Source: Bacteroidaceae bacterium (GTDB lineage: Bacteria > Bacteroidota > Bacteroidia > Bacteroidales > Bacteroidaceae). From it: a stretch of 64,000 bases of DNA. The notes under the pieces are model-generated. The model had not been told where the DNA came from and ran no database searches. It saw only the letters and a list, made by a program, of their open reading frames with translations. Position 1 is the stretch's first letter, and the number at the start of each line of letters is the position of its first letter. The position numbers and the translations under genes were made by a program. Below are positions 52,768 to 62,168 of this stretch, piece after piece. The stretch spans positions 1 to 64,000 of the forward strand of contig JAGBGU010000010.1 in the NCBI GenBank assembly GCA_017935785.1, written 5' to 3'.

Positions 52768-53565
52768 ATGAATCTGATCAGAATTGATTCTATAACACAT
52801 CCTGGCGTTGAAGTTTTCAGTAAGCTTACCGAGGCGCAGCTTAGGAATGTACTGGAACCGGAAAAAGGTGTTTTTATTGCTGAAAGTCCGAAGGTAATCC
52901 GTGTGGCACTGGACAAGGGGTATATTCCTACAGCTATCCTGTGCGAAGAGAAGCATCTTGAAGGTGATGCCGCCGATATCATAGAACGGTGCGGAGATAT
53001 CCCTGTTTACACCGGAAAACGTGAAATATTGTCACAATTGACGGGGTATATGTTGACCAGAGGCGTGCTTTGTGCTATGAAGAGACCGAGGATGGCTACT
53101 GTAGAAGATGTATGTAGTGATGCGCGAAGGATTGTAGTGATACACGGAGTGGTGGATTCTACTAATATTGGCGCCATATTCCGTTCGGCTGCAGCTCTTG
53201 GCATTGATGCTGTGCTGGTAACGCGCGATTCGTGTGATCCGCTGAACCGACGAGCGGTGAGGGTTTCGATGGGAAGTGTTTTCCTTGTTCCCTGGACATG
53301 GATTGACCAACCTGTGGATTCGTTGCACGCACTGGGATTCCGTACCGCTGCCATGGCACTGACGGACGATTCCATCCCTCTTGATCATCCCGAACTGAAA
53401 GCTTCGCCGCGACTTGCATTGGTAATGGGTACAGAAGGTGACGGTCTGCCAGCAGAAACGATAGCCTGCACTACGTTTACCGTTAAGATTCCCATGGCGC
53501 ACAATGTAGATTCGCTTAACGTGGCAGCTGCATCGGCTGTAGCGTTTTGGGAGTTGAGGGTGTAA
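52768..53565 (+). CDS. SpoU/TrmH-type RNA methyltransferase, second copy
   Basis: 265 residues from the ATG at 52768; the longer open frame from 52645 overlaps FKBP and has no support. N-terminal substrate-binding domain (about 20-110), SPOUT motifs HGVVDSTNIGAIFRSAAALG, VMGTEGDGL and HNVDSLNVAAASAV. Same family as 47155-47907 but clearly diverged, so a different RNA target is likely. Co-transcribed with FKBP. Confidence 0.87.
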   Translation: MNLIRIDSITHPGVEVFSKLTEAQLRNVLEPEKGVFIAESPKVIRVALDKGYIPTAILCEEKHLEGDAADIIERCGDIPVYTGKREILSQLTGYMLTRGVLCAMKRPRMATVEDVCSDARRIVVIHGVVDSTNIGAIFRSAAALGIDAVLVTRDSCDPLNRRAVRVSMGSVFLVPWTWIDQPVDSLHALGFRTAAMALTDDSIPLDHPELKASPRLALVMGTEGDGLPAETIACTTFTVKIPMAHNVDSLNVAAASAVAFWELRV

Positions 53566-53590
53566 GGTTTCTATTTCGCAAAAAAACATA

Positions 53591-53627
53591 AAAAAGTTCC
53601 GCCTTTCGGTTAGAGGCGGAACTTTTT
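53591..53627. terminator. Bidirectional terminator between convergent genes
   Basis: A perfect 13-bp stem, AAAAAGTTCCGCC with GGCGGAACTTTTT, 11-base loop; its own A and T runs give U-tracts in both directions. Confidence 0.85.
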
Positions 53628-53649
53628 GTTTACATTCGGTTTTTGTGGC

Positions 53650-56600
53650 TTACTTCACAAGAACCTTCTTTCCGTTGATGATATAGAGCCCCTTTGTCAT
53701 ACGGCTTACCTTCTGACCCATGATGTTGAAGATGCCGGTAGGAGCATTGTTCTTGTCAGTTACGATGTCTTGGATGGCGTTGCCGTCTGAACAGTCATGT
53801 TCGGGGTTGTCGGTTATGCCGGCAATCACACTCTTGTACAGTTTGTTCACCTGTGAGCCGTTCAGTGGCTGGTCATAGATTCGTGCAATGGCAATATCAC
53901 CCTGGAAAGATGCCTGCGGGCTATACCCTACGTTAGCCATGTCGGCACCTACTGCCATGTAGCGTTCAACGGGATAACCGGGTTTGAAGTCGCCGTCGGC
54001 AGCCACAGAACCGGCATATTCACCGTCCAGATATATGTAGGCGGTACCTTCTTCCTTGTTCCATACGCCCACAACGTGTACCCACTTGTCTTTCACAACA
54101 GGAGTGCGGGTGGCCATAGCGTCGCAGTAACTTCCACCGGCATGAATCTCGTATGTCCATGCTCCATTGTATACGATTAGGCACATACCACCCGATTCGG
54201 TGTTGCCCAGTACGCTTGACCATGCAGAGGGCAGTACGTCGCCTTCCCATGTGGGTCGCACGTATGCTTCAAGGGTGACACCGTCAGAAATGGCGTTTTC
54301 AAAGGCTTCTGTTACAGGAATTCTGAGATGTCCGGCAGGCGCGTTTTCTCCCCAGATGTTGTGTGAGAGGCAAAGTACGTTCTGGCCCAGCATGGGGCTT
54401 TCCTTGATGCGTACGTCGTCCATTACTTGTACTTCGTTTTGCATTGCGGACTTGTCGGTGATAGTACCGTCAAGATTGTATACCAGGTCAAGTACGTCGG
54501 CGGCAGGAATGTCAATTGTGAATCCGTCCATGGTAGAGATAAGTTCATCGGCCTTGGCCTTGAGTTCGGCTTCGGTGGCATAGGTCCCGTTTCGCCATGC
54601 ATCCCAAGCTGCGTCTGCCATGTTCTGTATGGTTTCCACATGGTCGGGATAGTCGGCAATGCGATCGTAGAATCTGTTCATTACGCCGGCAAGTTCGCTA
54701 TATCCCTGTTTGCTTGCGATAATCTGCTGATAGAGAGAACCCAGTTCTTCAATCCACGCATATTTCTCGGCTGCTGTGGCGTCTGTTTTTGCGGCTTCCT
54801 GCATGATTTGGCTCACGCGGTCCTTCAATGCACTGCTGTAGTTGGGCAGCCAGTAGCAGTCATCGCCGTCACTGTATTCATATTCCATGAGCGTGGTAGC
54901 GCGTGCAAGCATACTTTCCAGTACTGTGTCGAGATTTTCACCTGCTTCATCTATGGTTCCGCAGTAGATAAGCTGCATGTCGCCGATTCCAATCCATTCG
55001 TTTCCTCCATAGGTAGAATAATTGTAGTCCACACCAACACGCAATGTGCCGTCTGTAACGTTTACAGCCACGTAGTTGGGGAATCTGCCAGCTTGGAATG
55101 CATAGCAGCAGCTTTGAATACCTTGCAGTGTATAACCGATAACGTTGCCTTCGGAATCGTAGATTTCCATGTCGAGGATATTGTCTGTGCCTGGACTGAT
55201 GTAGCAGTTTTCCTTGTCTATAGCCTCTTCAACTGGAATCATGCCTTCCTTCAGTGTCTGTATGTAGTTGGCGTTTCCGTTGGCATAAAGAATGGCATTG
55301 TACTGGTTGGCGTGCTGGTCGTTGAAGGGACGGTATCCGCCACGAACGCGGAACAGGTAGATTCCGTTCTTCAGTCCGGTCAGTTCCTGGTAGATATTGA
55401 AGCTTTTCTTGCCATAGTTTTCGGCAGCCCACATATTGCCGTTTGTGCCGTATTTGGTAAGGTCATCTCCGTTCCATCCTGCAAATCCGTTAGAGAAGTC
55501 AGGGTTGTTGAGCAGTACGGTTACGTCTGTGCCTGCGGGAGCATCGGCTGCGGTAATACGTTTCTGAAGATCTTCCATGTAGTTGATTTCTGCATACACA
55601 CCTTCCGTATCCAACGTCTTGTTTTCGTAGATGTAGACATAAGAACCGTTGATGTAGGTGTCGTTTGGCTCAATCTCCTCCTGCAAATAATCAACTAGTT
55701 GCAGTGCAAAATTACTGGTCATTCCTTCCAATGTGGGGAGAATTTCCTCCGCTTTGGCTTTCAGTTCTTCGTATGCCTTCTGGTTGGCGTCAATTGCGTT
55801 TCTGATTTCCTGAATTTTGGCGTAGATGGCCACAAATTCTTCCAGTGTAGTGGCGGCTTTGATTGCCTCTACTTCTGTCATCAGGGCATCCTTCAATCCT
55901 TGGTAGGCTTCTGCTTGAAGAGCGTAATCCTCTTCGTTTGTCGCAACAAGCTGTTGTGCTGCAGCCATACTTTCCGGGTCGGCTGTTACGCTGGTATATT
56001 CATTTCCGGCACGCAATACGATGCCGCGCTCGGGATTCAATGTCGGGAAGTCGTCTTCCTGTATGTTCTGATAGAATACCGGATTGGTGATGTTTCCCTT
56101 GTTCAGCATGAAGCAGGCCGCACCGCTGTTCACTTCGTCCATCGTAATTTCTGTAGCGCCCCCGATTGAGAGTTCCAGGCCGCCCTTGTTCACGAAGTAT
56201 ACATTGTCAAAGTTTGCACCGCTTCTGGGCTTTGCGATGAGCGGACTGTTCTGTGTCTTGTCGTCCACGTTTGCATCGGTTACCACGAGGACATTCTTCA
56301 GATAGGTGGTTCCGGCCACGTCGCCGATAAGGCCACCCATATAGGTGCCAACACCGCTCAGTGTGGATTCGATGATGATGTTCTCATAAGTACATGTCTT
56401 TTCGTCCCAACCGGAGAGCACACCGTTATAGCATGCGCCGGCATAGTCGGAATGCAGGTTGGCGCGGATGGTAATGTTTTGTGCTGTGGCGCCATAGTTC
56501 TCGCCGAAGAGAATGCCGCACCATTTTTGGTCAGCCTTTACGTTACCTTCCAGCGTGAGATCCTTGATGACTGCACCGTTCACTGCATCTGCAACGAAAC

Positions 56601-57624
56601 CGGTGGTTTCTGTACCTGAGAAGTCAAAGTTTACGGTAATGGTGTGTCCGTTTCCGTTGAATACGGCAGCGTAAGCATTTGAACCATAATAGCTGATGTT
56701 CTCGTTGTAGCCGGTATAGTCAATGTCTGCCACCACCTCTGCGTTAGTGTAGGGGGCCACCTTGCTCAGTAGGGCAAAGTCGCGCATGTCTTCGGGGGTT
56801 TCAATGATTACCGCACCCTTTTCGTCATAGCGCAGATTGGGGAACTTGCCTTCTTCCTGGTGGTCTTCCGCACCGGTGTCCTTCGACTTGATTTCGTTGT
56901 ATAACGCTTGTACCTCTTCGTCGTTCAGAGCCTTGCTGTACATACGGGCAATGGCCATGTCGCCGGTAAAGCCGGCTTCCACCACACCGCTGCTGCTCAG
57001 GTCGCCGGCCAGGGCGATAAAGGGATTGATGCTTACGTTGGGACGTCCCAATTCGCCGCTGGTTTCAAGCGTTTGCATCAGTTTTCCGTTTACATAGATT
57101 TTGGTGCAGTTGTTCTCGCCATCCATGACGCCTACCACGTGTGCCCATTCCTTAAACTCGGGTGCGCCACCCCAAGCATCGTGATAACTGCCACCGATAT
57201 GGGGTTCGTAACACCATTCGCCGTAGTAGAGCAGCAAGCCTGCTCCTCCCGTCTGTTGGAAACCCATCACCGTGGACCAGCCTTTCTTGTTCAGTCCGCC
57301 TTCCCAGAAGGGGCGTACGAAGCATTCCATGGTGTGTCCGTCAACTATGGCGTTCCATATCTGTTCGGTCATAGGAATGATGAAGGTGTTGTCTGTCTGT
57401 CCGCCGTTGTTTTCGCTGGCAGTACAGAGCACGTTCATTCCGAAGCGGTCGCTCGTTACAATCTTGGGCGTACCTACTGCTGAGATTTCGTTTGCCATTT
57501 CGGAAACGTCCGTTGCTGTTCCGTCCGCGTTGAACACTACGTCAAGCACATCGGCTTTTGGCACTTGTGCCCACGATGCCATTGCCATTGCAAAGGCCGT
57601 GCATGTAAGTAAAAGTTTCTTCAT
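53650..57624 (-). CDS. Giant secreted protein with two LamG domains
   Basis: 1324 residues. Signal peptide (cleavage near SWA-Q, residue 19). Domain order by eye: LamG-like 1 (about 24-245), a beta-helical GLUG-type stretch (about 265-500), helical FIVAR-like segments (about 555-650), a carbohydrate-binding-like beta domain (about 695-885), more helices (900-1060), LamG-like 2 (about 1063-1280). The LamG copies are internal duplicates (both begin ADVLD and share HVVGV and GDIAIARIY/GDMAIARMY). The end, FNIMGQKV...KGLYIINGKKVLVK, is the short C-terminal motif of many exported Bacteroidales proteins. Probably surface glycan-binding; no enzyme motif seen. Confidence 0.8.
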   Translation of the reverse strand: MKKLLLTCTAFAMAMASWAQVPKADVLDVVFNADGTATDVSEMANEISAVGTPKIVTSDRFGMNVLCTASENNGGQTDNTFIIPMTEQIWNAIVDGHTMECFVRPFWEGGLNKKGWSTVMGFQQTGGAGLLLYYGEWCYEPHIGGSYHDAWGGAPEFKEWAHVVGVMDGENNCTKIYVNGKLMQTLETSGELGRPNVSINPFIALAGDLSSSGVVEAGFTGDMAIARMYSKALNDEEVQALYNEIKSKDTGAEDHQEEGKFPNLRYDEKGAVIIETPEDMRDFALLSKVAPYTNAEVVADIDYTGYNENISYYGSNAYAAVFNGNGHTITVNFDFSGTETTGFVADAVNGAVIKDLTLEGNVKADQKWCGILFGENYGATAQNITIRANLHSDYAGACYNGVLSGWDEKTCTYENIIIESTLSGVGTYMGGLIGDVAGTTYLKNVLVVTDANVDDKTQNSPLIAKPRSGANFDNVYFVNKGGLELSIGGATEITMDEVNSGAACFMLNKGNITNPVFYQNIQEDDFPTLNPERGIVLRAGNEYTSVTADPESMAAAQQLVATNEEDYALQAEAYQGLKDALMTEVEAIKAATTLEEFVAIYAKIQEIRNAIDANQKAYEELKAKAEEILPTLEGMTSNFALQLVDYLQEEIEPNDTYINGSYVYIYENKTLDTEGVYAEINYMEDLQKRITAADAPAGTDVTVLLNNPDFSNGFAGWNGDDLTKYGTNGNMWAAENYGKKSFNIYQELTGLKNGIYLFRVRGGYRPFNDQHANQYNAILYANGNANYIQTLKEGMIPVEEAIDKENCYISPGTDNILDMEIYDSEGNVIGYTLQGIQSCCYAFQAGRFPNYVAVNVTDGTLRVGVDYNYSTYGGNEWIGIGDMQLIYCGTIDEAGENLDTVLESMLARATTLMEYEYSDGDDCYWLPNYSSALKDRVSQIMQEAAKTDATAAEKYAWIEELGSLYQQIIASKQGYSELAGVMNRFYDRIADYPDHVETIQNMADAAWDAWRNGTYATEAELKAKADELISTMDGFTIDIPAADVLDLVYNLDGTITDKSAMQNEVQVMDDVRIKESPMLGQNVLCLSHNIWGENAPAGHLRIPVTEAFENAISDGVTLEAYVRPTWEGDVLPSAWSSVLGNTESGGMCLIVYNGAWTYEIHAGGSYCDAMATRTPVVKDKWVHVVGVWNKEEGTAYIYLDGEYAGSVAADGDFKPGYPVERYMAVGADMANVGYSPQASFQGDIAIARIYDQPLNGSQVNKLYKSVIAGITDNPEHDCSDGNAIQDIVTDKNNAPTGIFNIMGQKVSRMTKGLYIINGKKVLVK

Positions 57625-57656
57625 GTTGATTTTTGATTTTATTGTTATTAAAAAGA

Positions 57657-60410
57657 TTAGTGTCTCATGTATTTCCTTCCGTCTCTAATAAAGATGCCTT
57701 TTGAGGTGTGGCCTGTCAGTTTCTTGCCGTCCAGCGTGTATGCCTCACCTTTTGCGGCATCCGCTTTTGCTTTGCCTATACTCAGTTCGTTCTTTACGCT
57801 TATGTTGATGGTGTTGCTGATTACCTTGTCTTCATACCAGATGCACACCTCATGTTCGCCCTTCGGCAGATTGGTGGTGGTGATGGTGCCCGATACACCT
57901 ATAATCGGCTCAATCCCTTTCCAGGCAATGTATGCTGGATCTCCGGCTTCTTTGCGTACAATCATGCATTGTGCGTTCATGGGCAGTCCGTCCCAAGTGA
58001 ATTCCATTTTCTCGCCCTCTTCGGTGCTGATGGTTCTTTGTGAGATACGGCAGGGCTTTCCAATGACAAAATATATGCGGTCATAAGCCTCATCATAGCC
58101 GTCGTTCTTGAAATAGTTGGCAAAATAGCAGCCTTCTTGAAGCGGGCCGTTATAGTTTCGGGCATCTGCTACATTCAGGTCTATTTGGGTTGTGGTGTTA
58201 TTGCCCACATACTTCCAGCTGGGACAGATGGCATCCTGTGGCGTGATGCCTTGAGCGTAGATGCCCACCCAGTCATTGTTCTGGGCCGGCACATCTTCCA
58301 AGAATAATGTTATGGGTTCTCCCGTTTCATATACTAATTTGTTCAGGGAGAATTCAACTGTTCCCTCGCCAATGCGGAAGTAGCAGCGGTTAGAACATTC
58401 TTCGTAGCCTTCGCCCTTGAGCATTACGGCGTAGAACTTACCGTAGTCGGTGATTTTGAATGTTACTGTGCCCTCTGTGCCGTCAGTCTGTTTGTAGGCG
58501 TATGGCATACTGGCCGTTGCCGGTTCCACGCCGTTCCTGTAGACGGCAATACGTGTCTTCTCGTTTGTCGGGGCATTGGAATAGCTGATGACCACGCTGG
58601 GCTTTGCACCATAATTTGTCTTGTCCGTCGCAATCACTGCCTTGTCAGCATTAGGGTCGGAAATGAGGATGGTGCTTACCGCGCTCCATTCGCTGTAGTC
58701 TAGATTCATGTTTCTGTTGCGCGCCCTCAGATAATACGTGCCGGGTGTTACGTCTCCTTCCTCCAAATAAAGTCGGGTAACGGGCTTCTCCGCATATTGG
58801 TTGAGGGGCAGGTAGTTCTTGTCCACCTTGTAAAGGTTTTCAAAGGTAAGCACACGTTCGTGCACAACGTTCTTGAAGTCTTTGTCCCTGGCGATCTGGT
58901 ATTGTGCGCTGTGCAGTTTTTCGCCGTCGTTCTCCTGTTCTATCTGAGTCGGCAGGGTGAAAGCGGAAGCGGAAAGGGAGAAGGTTGGCGTCTCGGGCGT
59001 TTCCTTTGCGTTCAGCTTGCGCGAAAAACTGTCCACCAGTACGTTGTCCAGTGCAAGACGCTTGTTTCCCACGCTGTAGCTCTCAACGGATAGGGTAGTG
59101 CTGGCCGGGTCATATTCCACTATCTGGTAGGTCCAGTGGTCAATGGTGGCCTGTACGTGGTCGTGGTCGCGGATGTCCACGTCTGTCACGCCCCACAGCT
59201 GCAGGTATCCGCCTTCGGCAATGCCCACTCCGCCGCCGCTTATGACGTGATAGACAGGGTGGTCGGGCATCTGTCCGCGGGCATAGAGATGGTGGTGGCC
59301 GGCGCAGTTCATCACGTGCTTGGGCGATTGGTTAAGGACGGGCATTACCTCCTTGAGCATCCATGCGGAAACGTCTGTGCTGTACATTTCGGCATAGAGC
59401 GGACGGTGCTGCACGCTGATGATGCAGTCCACGGTGGGGTCGGCGTCAGCCGTGTTCACCACATTCCTTATCCATTGTAGCTGTTTGTCAGAGGCACCGT
59501 CGCTGTTGATGCCAATCCACAGCACGCGCCCGGCCTGATAGGCATAATAGTTGGCGGTGCCGGCGTCAAGTCCTCTGTACGATGCCTTTCTGTATGCGTT
59601 ATAGTGTCCGTTGTAGAAGCGCATGTCGGTATCGCCGTAGGTGTCGTGGTTGCCCACTACGGTCTGTATGGGCAGACGGCTCATGACGGACCGGTTCTTG
59701 AAGCGGTGGATTTCATCATACTGTTTCAGCGTGCCCTGGTCCACCTGGTCACCCATGTTCATGATGAAGGAAACGTGCTCCTCAATGGGTTTCTCGCCGT
59801 ATTTCTCGTTCAGTTTTCTTTCGGCCATGCGCAGCATCCATTCGTAGTCCGAATACAGGTTGCGCTGGTGGTCGCCGAAGATGAGGAACCTTACCACTCC
59901 CTGATGCCCGTTCTGCGGCAGTGTGCGGAAACGCTGTATGCCGCTATCATGCCCGTTACACTTTACCTTATAATAATATATACGGTCGGGTTGCAGGCCT
60001 GTAAGCGTGGAGGTGTTCCAAAAGTAGCTCGATGACAGTTCTGTTGTGCCGAATTCCGCGCTGTGGTTCAGCTGGTCCTCAGTCTCACCCCAGATTACTT
60101 CTGTATTGTCCGGCTTCGTTGAAGTTTTCCATCCGATGGTGATGCCGTCCGGCAATGCCGAGAACAGATAGGGTTCTGATACGCGTATGTTCTTGCCGTT
60201 TGGTGTTACGGTCAGACGGTGGGCCGTATAGGTTCCGTCCGGACTCTTGGTGTAGTATATGTCCGGCTCGTAGCGCTTTTGTCCCGCAATGTTGCTGTAG
60301 CTGCCCTCTTCAATGGTATATTCCTTGAACTTTGCCACGTTTCGCTGTGCGGCTGACGGTACGGCACACAGTAAAAACACGAGTGTTATCAGTGAAAAAT
60401 GGTTCTTCAT
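57657..60410 (-). CDS. Secreted metallophosphoesterase with purple-acid-phosphatase-like N-terminus
   Basis: 917 residues from the ATG at 60410 (60419 also possible), signal peptide ending near PSAAQ. Fibronectin-III-like domain (about 85-170) as in purple acid phosphatases, then a calcineurin-like phosphoesterase with FGDHQRN, GDQVDQG, GNHDTYGD and GHHHLYARG. Long beta-sandwich repeats follow (about 480-880). It ends YTLDGKKL...KGIFIRDGRKYMRH, the same kind of C-terminal motif as the next gene. Substrate (phospholipid, nucleotide or glycan phosphate) unknown. The LamG gene starts 32 bases later in the same transcript. Confidence 0.83.
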   Translation of the reverse strand: MKNHFSLITLVFLLCAVPSAAQRNVAKFKEYTIEEGSYSNIAGQKRYEPDIYYTKSPDGTYTAHRLTVTPNGKNIRVSEPYLFSALPDGITIGWKTSTKPDNTEVIWGETEDQLNHSAEFGTTELSSSYFWNTSTLTGLQPDRIYYYKVKCNGHDSGIQRFRTLPQNGHQGVVRFLIFGDHQRNLYSDYEWMLRMAERKLNEKYGEKPIEEHVSFIMNMGDQVDQGTLKQYDEIHRFKNRSVMSRLPIQTVVGNHDTYGDTDMRFYNGHYNAYRKASYRGLDAGTANYYAYQAGRVLWIGINSDGASDKQLQWIRNVVNTADADPTVDCIISVQHRPLYAEMYSTDVSAWMLKEVMPVLNQSPKHVMNCAGHHHLYARGQMPDHPVYHVISGGGVGIAEGGYLQLWGVTDVDIRDHDHVQATIDHWTYQIVEYDPASTTLSVESYSVGNKRLALDNVLVDSFSRKLNAKETPETPTFSLSASAFTLPTQIEQENDGEKLHSAQYQIARDKDFKNVVHERVLTFENLYKVDKNYLPLNQYAEKPVTRLYLEEGDVTPGTYYLRARNRNMNLDYSEWSAVSTILISDPNADKAVIATDKTNYGAKPSVVISYSNAPTNEKTRIAVYRNGVEPATASMPYAYKQTDGTEGTVTFKITDYGKFYAVMLKGEGYEECSNRCYFRIGEGTVEFSLNKLVYETGEPITLFLEDVPAQNNDWVGIYAQGITPQDAICPSWKYVGNNTTTQIDLNVADARNYNGPLQEGCYFANYFKNDGYDEAYDRIYFVIGKPCRISQRTISTEEGEKMEFTWDGLPMNAQCMIVRKEAGDPAYIAWKGIEPIIGVSGTITTTNLPKGEHEVCIWYEDKVISNTINISVKNELSIGKAKADAAKGEAYTLDGKKLTGHTSKGIFIRDGRKYMRH

Positions 60411-60436
60411 AATGTACATTTTGTGTTTATCTACCC

Positions 60437-60444
60437 CAAAGTTA
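60437..60444 (-). promoter_or_regulatory. -7 element of the metallophosphoesterase/LamG operon
   Basis: TAACTTTG on the minus strand, 26 bases before the ATG; -33 region not clear. Confidence 0.5.
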
Positions 60445-60639
60445 CACTTTTTTTAAGGAATGAATTACGTTATCCTGTGAAAATTTGCCTTACAGAGTCA
60501 TTTGCAGTTGCATGGTATGGAATTCTGCCCGTTGCGGATTGATTTTGGGCCGGCAGAGCCATATACCGCTTTTTATGCCCTCCGTCAGAATTGATGTCGC
60601 TAATTTCGGTTATAATTGCGATATGAGAGCGCCCAAAAT

Positions 60640-60670
60640 TTTGTCATATAAAAAAAACGTACTACTTTTG
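60640..60670 (+). promoter_or_regulatory. Promoter of the small secreted protein gene
   Basis: TTTG (60640-60643), 19-base spacer, TACTTTTG (60663-60670). Confidence 0.75.
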
Positions 60671-60701
60671 TACAAGAAATAATAATCACAACAAATAAAC
60701 G

Positions 60702-61088
60702 GTGAATTTTTTGCTGAGTAATTTTATTTCAGTCTTTCTGTTATTCGCATGTGCCTTTCTGAGCGGTGCGAATGTGTTAGATACACTTGTAACGGAAAAC
60801 GCTGAAGAATGCCAGCCCACCGTGGTTACCTCATGCTTTTTGGATTCTTCCTTGTATGGTGTGGACGAATGTCTTCCGCAGCTTACAACTCATTCCAGCG
60901 CCTGCCGGCAGCAGCCCGGAACAAAAAAAGGGAAAAAGCCTTACAGGTTCAATTCGCCCCACATCAGGGCAGTCAATGTTGCGCACACGGGAATCTATAA
61001 TTTCATACAGCGAAAATCCTTAATAGTACACTCTTCGTTTATCAATCCTGATTGCAGACTGATCAGACTTGGTAAACTCCTGATTTAG
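60702..61088 (+). CDS. Small secreted protein, unknown function
   Basis: 128 residues from a GTG start placed 31 bases after a strong promoter. A signal peptide or single helix (about 3-22, ending near SGA) is followed by a Cys-containing polar middle (four Cys between residues 37 and 68) and a conserved-looking basic end with FIQRKSLIVHS. No family recognised with certainty; small periplasmic proteins of this plan are common in Bacteroides. The 128 bases after it hold only a hairpin. Confidence 0.6.
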   Translation: MNFLLSNFISVFLLFACAFLSGANVLDTLVTENAEECQPTVVTSCFLDSSLYGVDECLPQLTTHSSACRQQPGTKKGKKPYRFNSPHIRAVNVAHTGIYNFIQRKSLIVHSSFINPDCRLIRLGKLLI

Positions 61089-61121
61089 CGCTTCTGCATA
61101 CATCTTTTTATTATATATTGC

Positions 61122-61148
61122 ATGGCTTTCTGTCCGATGTAAAGCCAT
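61122..61148. terminator. Hairpin, possible terminator
   Basis: A perfect 8-bp stem, ATGGCTTT (61122-61129) with AAAGCCAT (61141-61148), 11-base loop; no strong T run follows, so termination is uncertain. Confidence 0.35.
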
Positions 61149-61216
61149 ACGTATGTGTTTGTACATTCATTCATAACAAATCAAAATATTATTAAAAGAG
61201 TTAATTAAAAGATAAG

Positions 61217-62164
61217 ATGGAATACATTATTCTTATTGTAGCTTTGGTGGGCATTGTGTTCGGTGCGGATTTTCTGGTGGCCGGATCAGTGTCTGTAGCC
61301 AGAAAATTCAAGGTTTCCGATTTCGTAATCGGAGCGGCCATTGTGGGCGTAGGTACCTCCATGCCCGAGTTTGTAGTGAGTTTTTTAGGTGCCATAAACG
61401 GAAACGCAGATGTGGCCATCGGCAATGTGGTGGGTTCTAACATATTTAATGTGTTGGGCATCTTGGGGCTTACAGCCATATTCTTCCCCGTAGCCATTGA
61501 CCGTAAGAACATGAAGTTCGAGATTCCTTTGTGTATAGCCGTGTCTGTTGTGCTCACCGCACTTGCGCTCAATTTCTTCAACGGTTCGCCAGCGTCAATT
61601 AGCCGATTGGACGGCATCTTGCTCTTGGCCTTCTTTGCCGGTTTCATGTGGTACTCCTTTGCCCGTGACAGAAAGCAGGCCGCTCAAAATGCCGAAGTGG
61701 CAGAAGAGAAATCCCCAATTTGGCTTGCCTTGGTAAAGATTCTCGGCGGTTTGGCTTTGCTTATTACCAGTTGCGACTTCTTTGTGGACAATGCCGTACT
61801 GGTGGCCAAGTCGTTCGGTGTGAACGATGCCTTCATATCCCTGACATTGATTGCTTGCGGAACATCCTTGCCCGAACTGGCCGCATCCATTGCCGCTGCG
61901 GTCAAAAAGAATACGGATATGGCGCTTGGCAACATTGTGGGTTCCAACATTTTCAACATCACGCTTATCTTGGGACTCAGTTCTCAGGTTATGCCCCTTA
62001 CTTCGTCTGGCATAACTTACATAGACTATCTTGTCATGATTGGCGCCGCAGTGTTCCCTCTGCTGTTAGGATTGAGGGGAAAAGTTGGCCGTTTTGGCGG
62101 ACTGGTGATGCTGGCGTGTTTCGTGGCATATAATTGGTACTTGATAGAAACACAAAATTTATAA
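61217..62164 (+). CDS. Calcium/sodium antiporter (CaCA family, YrbG-like)
   Basis: 315 residues, ten membrane helices in two inverted halves, each with the alpha-repeat motifs: G-V-G-T-S-M-P-E (about 47-54) with GNVVGSNIFN, and A-C-G-T-S-L-P-E (about 214-221) with GNIVGSNIFN. The conserved Glu and Asn residues that bind Ca2+/Na+ are present in both. It exchanges cations across the inner membrane. A phosphate cotransporter gene follows after 4 bases. Confidence 0.92.
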   Translation: MEYIILIVALVGIVFGADFLVAGSVSVARKFKVSDFVIGAAIVGVGTSMPEFVVSFLGAINGNADVAIGNVVGSNIFNVLGILGLTAIFFPVAIDRKNMKFEIPLCIAVSVVLTALALNFFNGSPASISRLDGILLLAFFAGFMWYSFARDRKQAAQNAEVAEEKSPIWLALVKILGGLALLITSCDFFVDNAVLVAKSFGVNDAFISLTLIACGTSLPELAASIAAAVKKNTDMALGNIVGSNIFNITLILGLSSQVMPLTSSGITYIDYLVMIGAAVFPLLLGLRGKVGRFGGLVMLACFVAYNWYLIETQNL

Positions 62165-62168
62165 CATT

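Noticed and set aside
54427..55698. 423-residue open frame antisense to the LamG protein gene
   Set aside because: Cys/Val/Phe-rich shadow translation of a gene with clear domains on the opposite strand.
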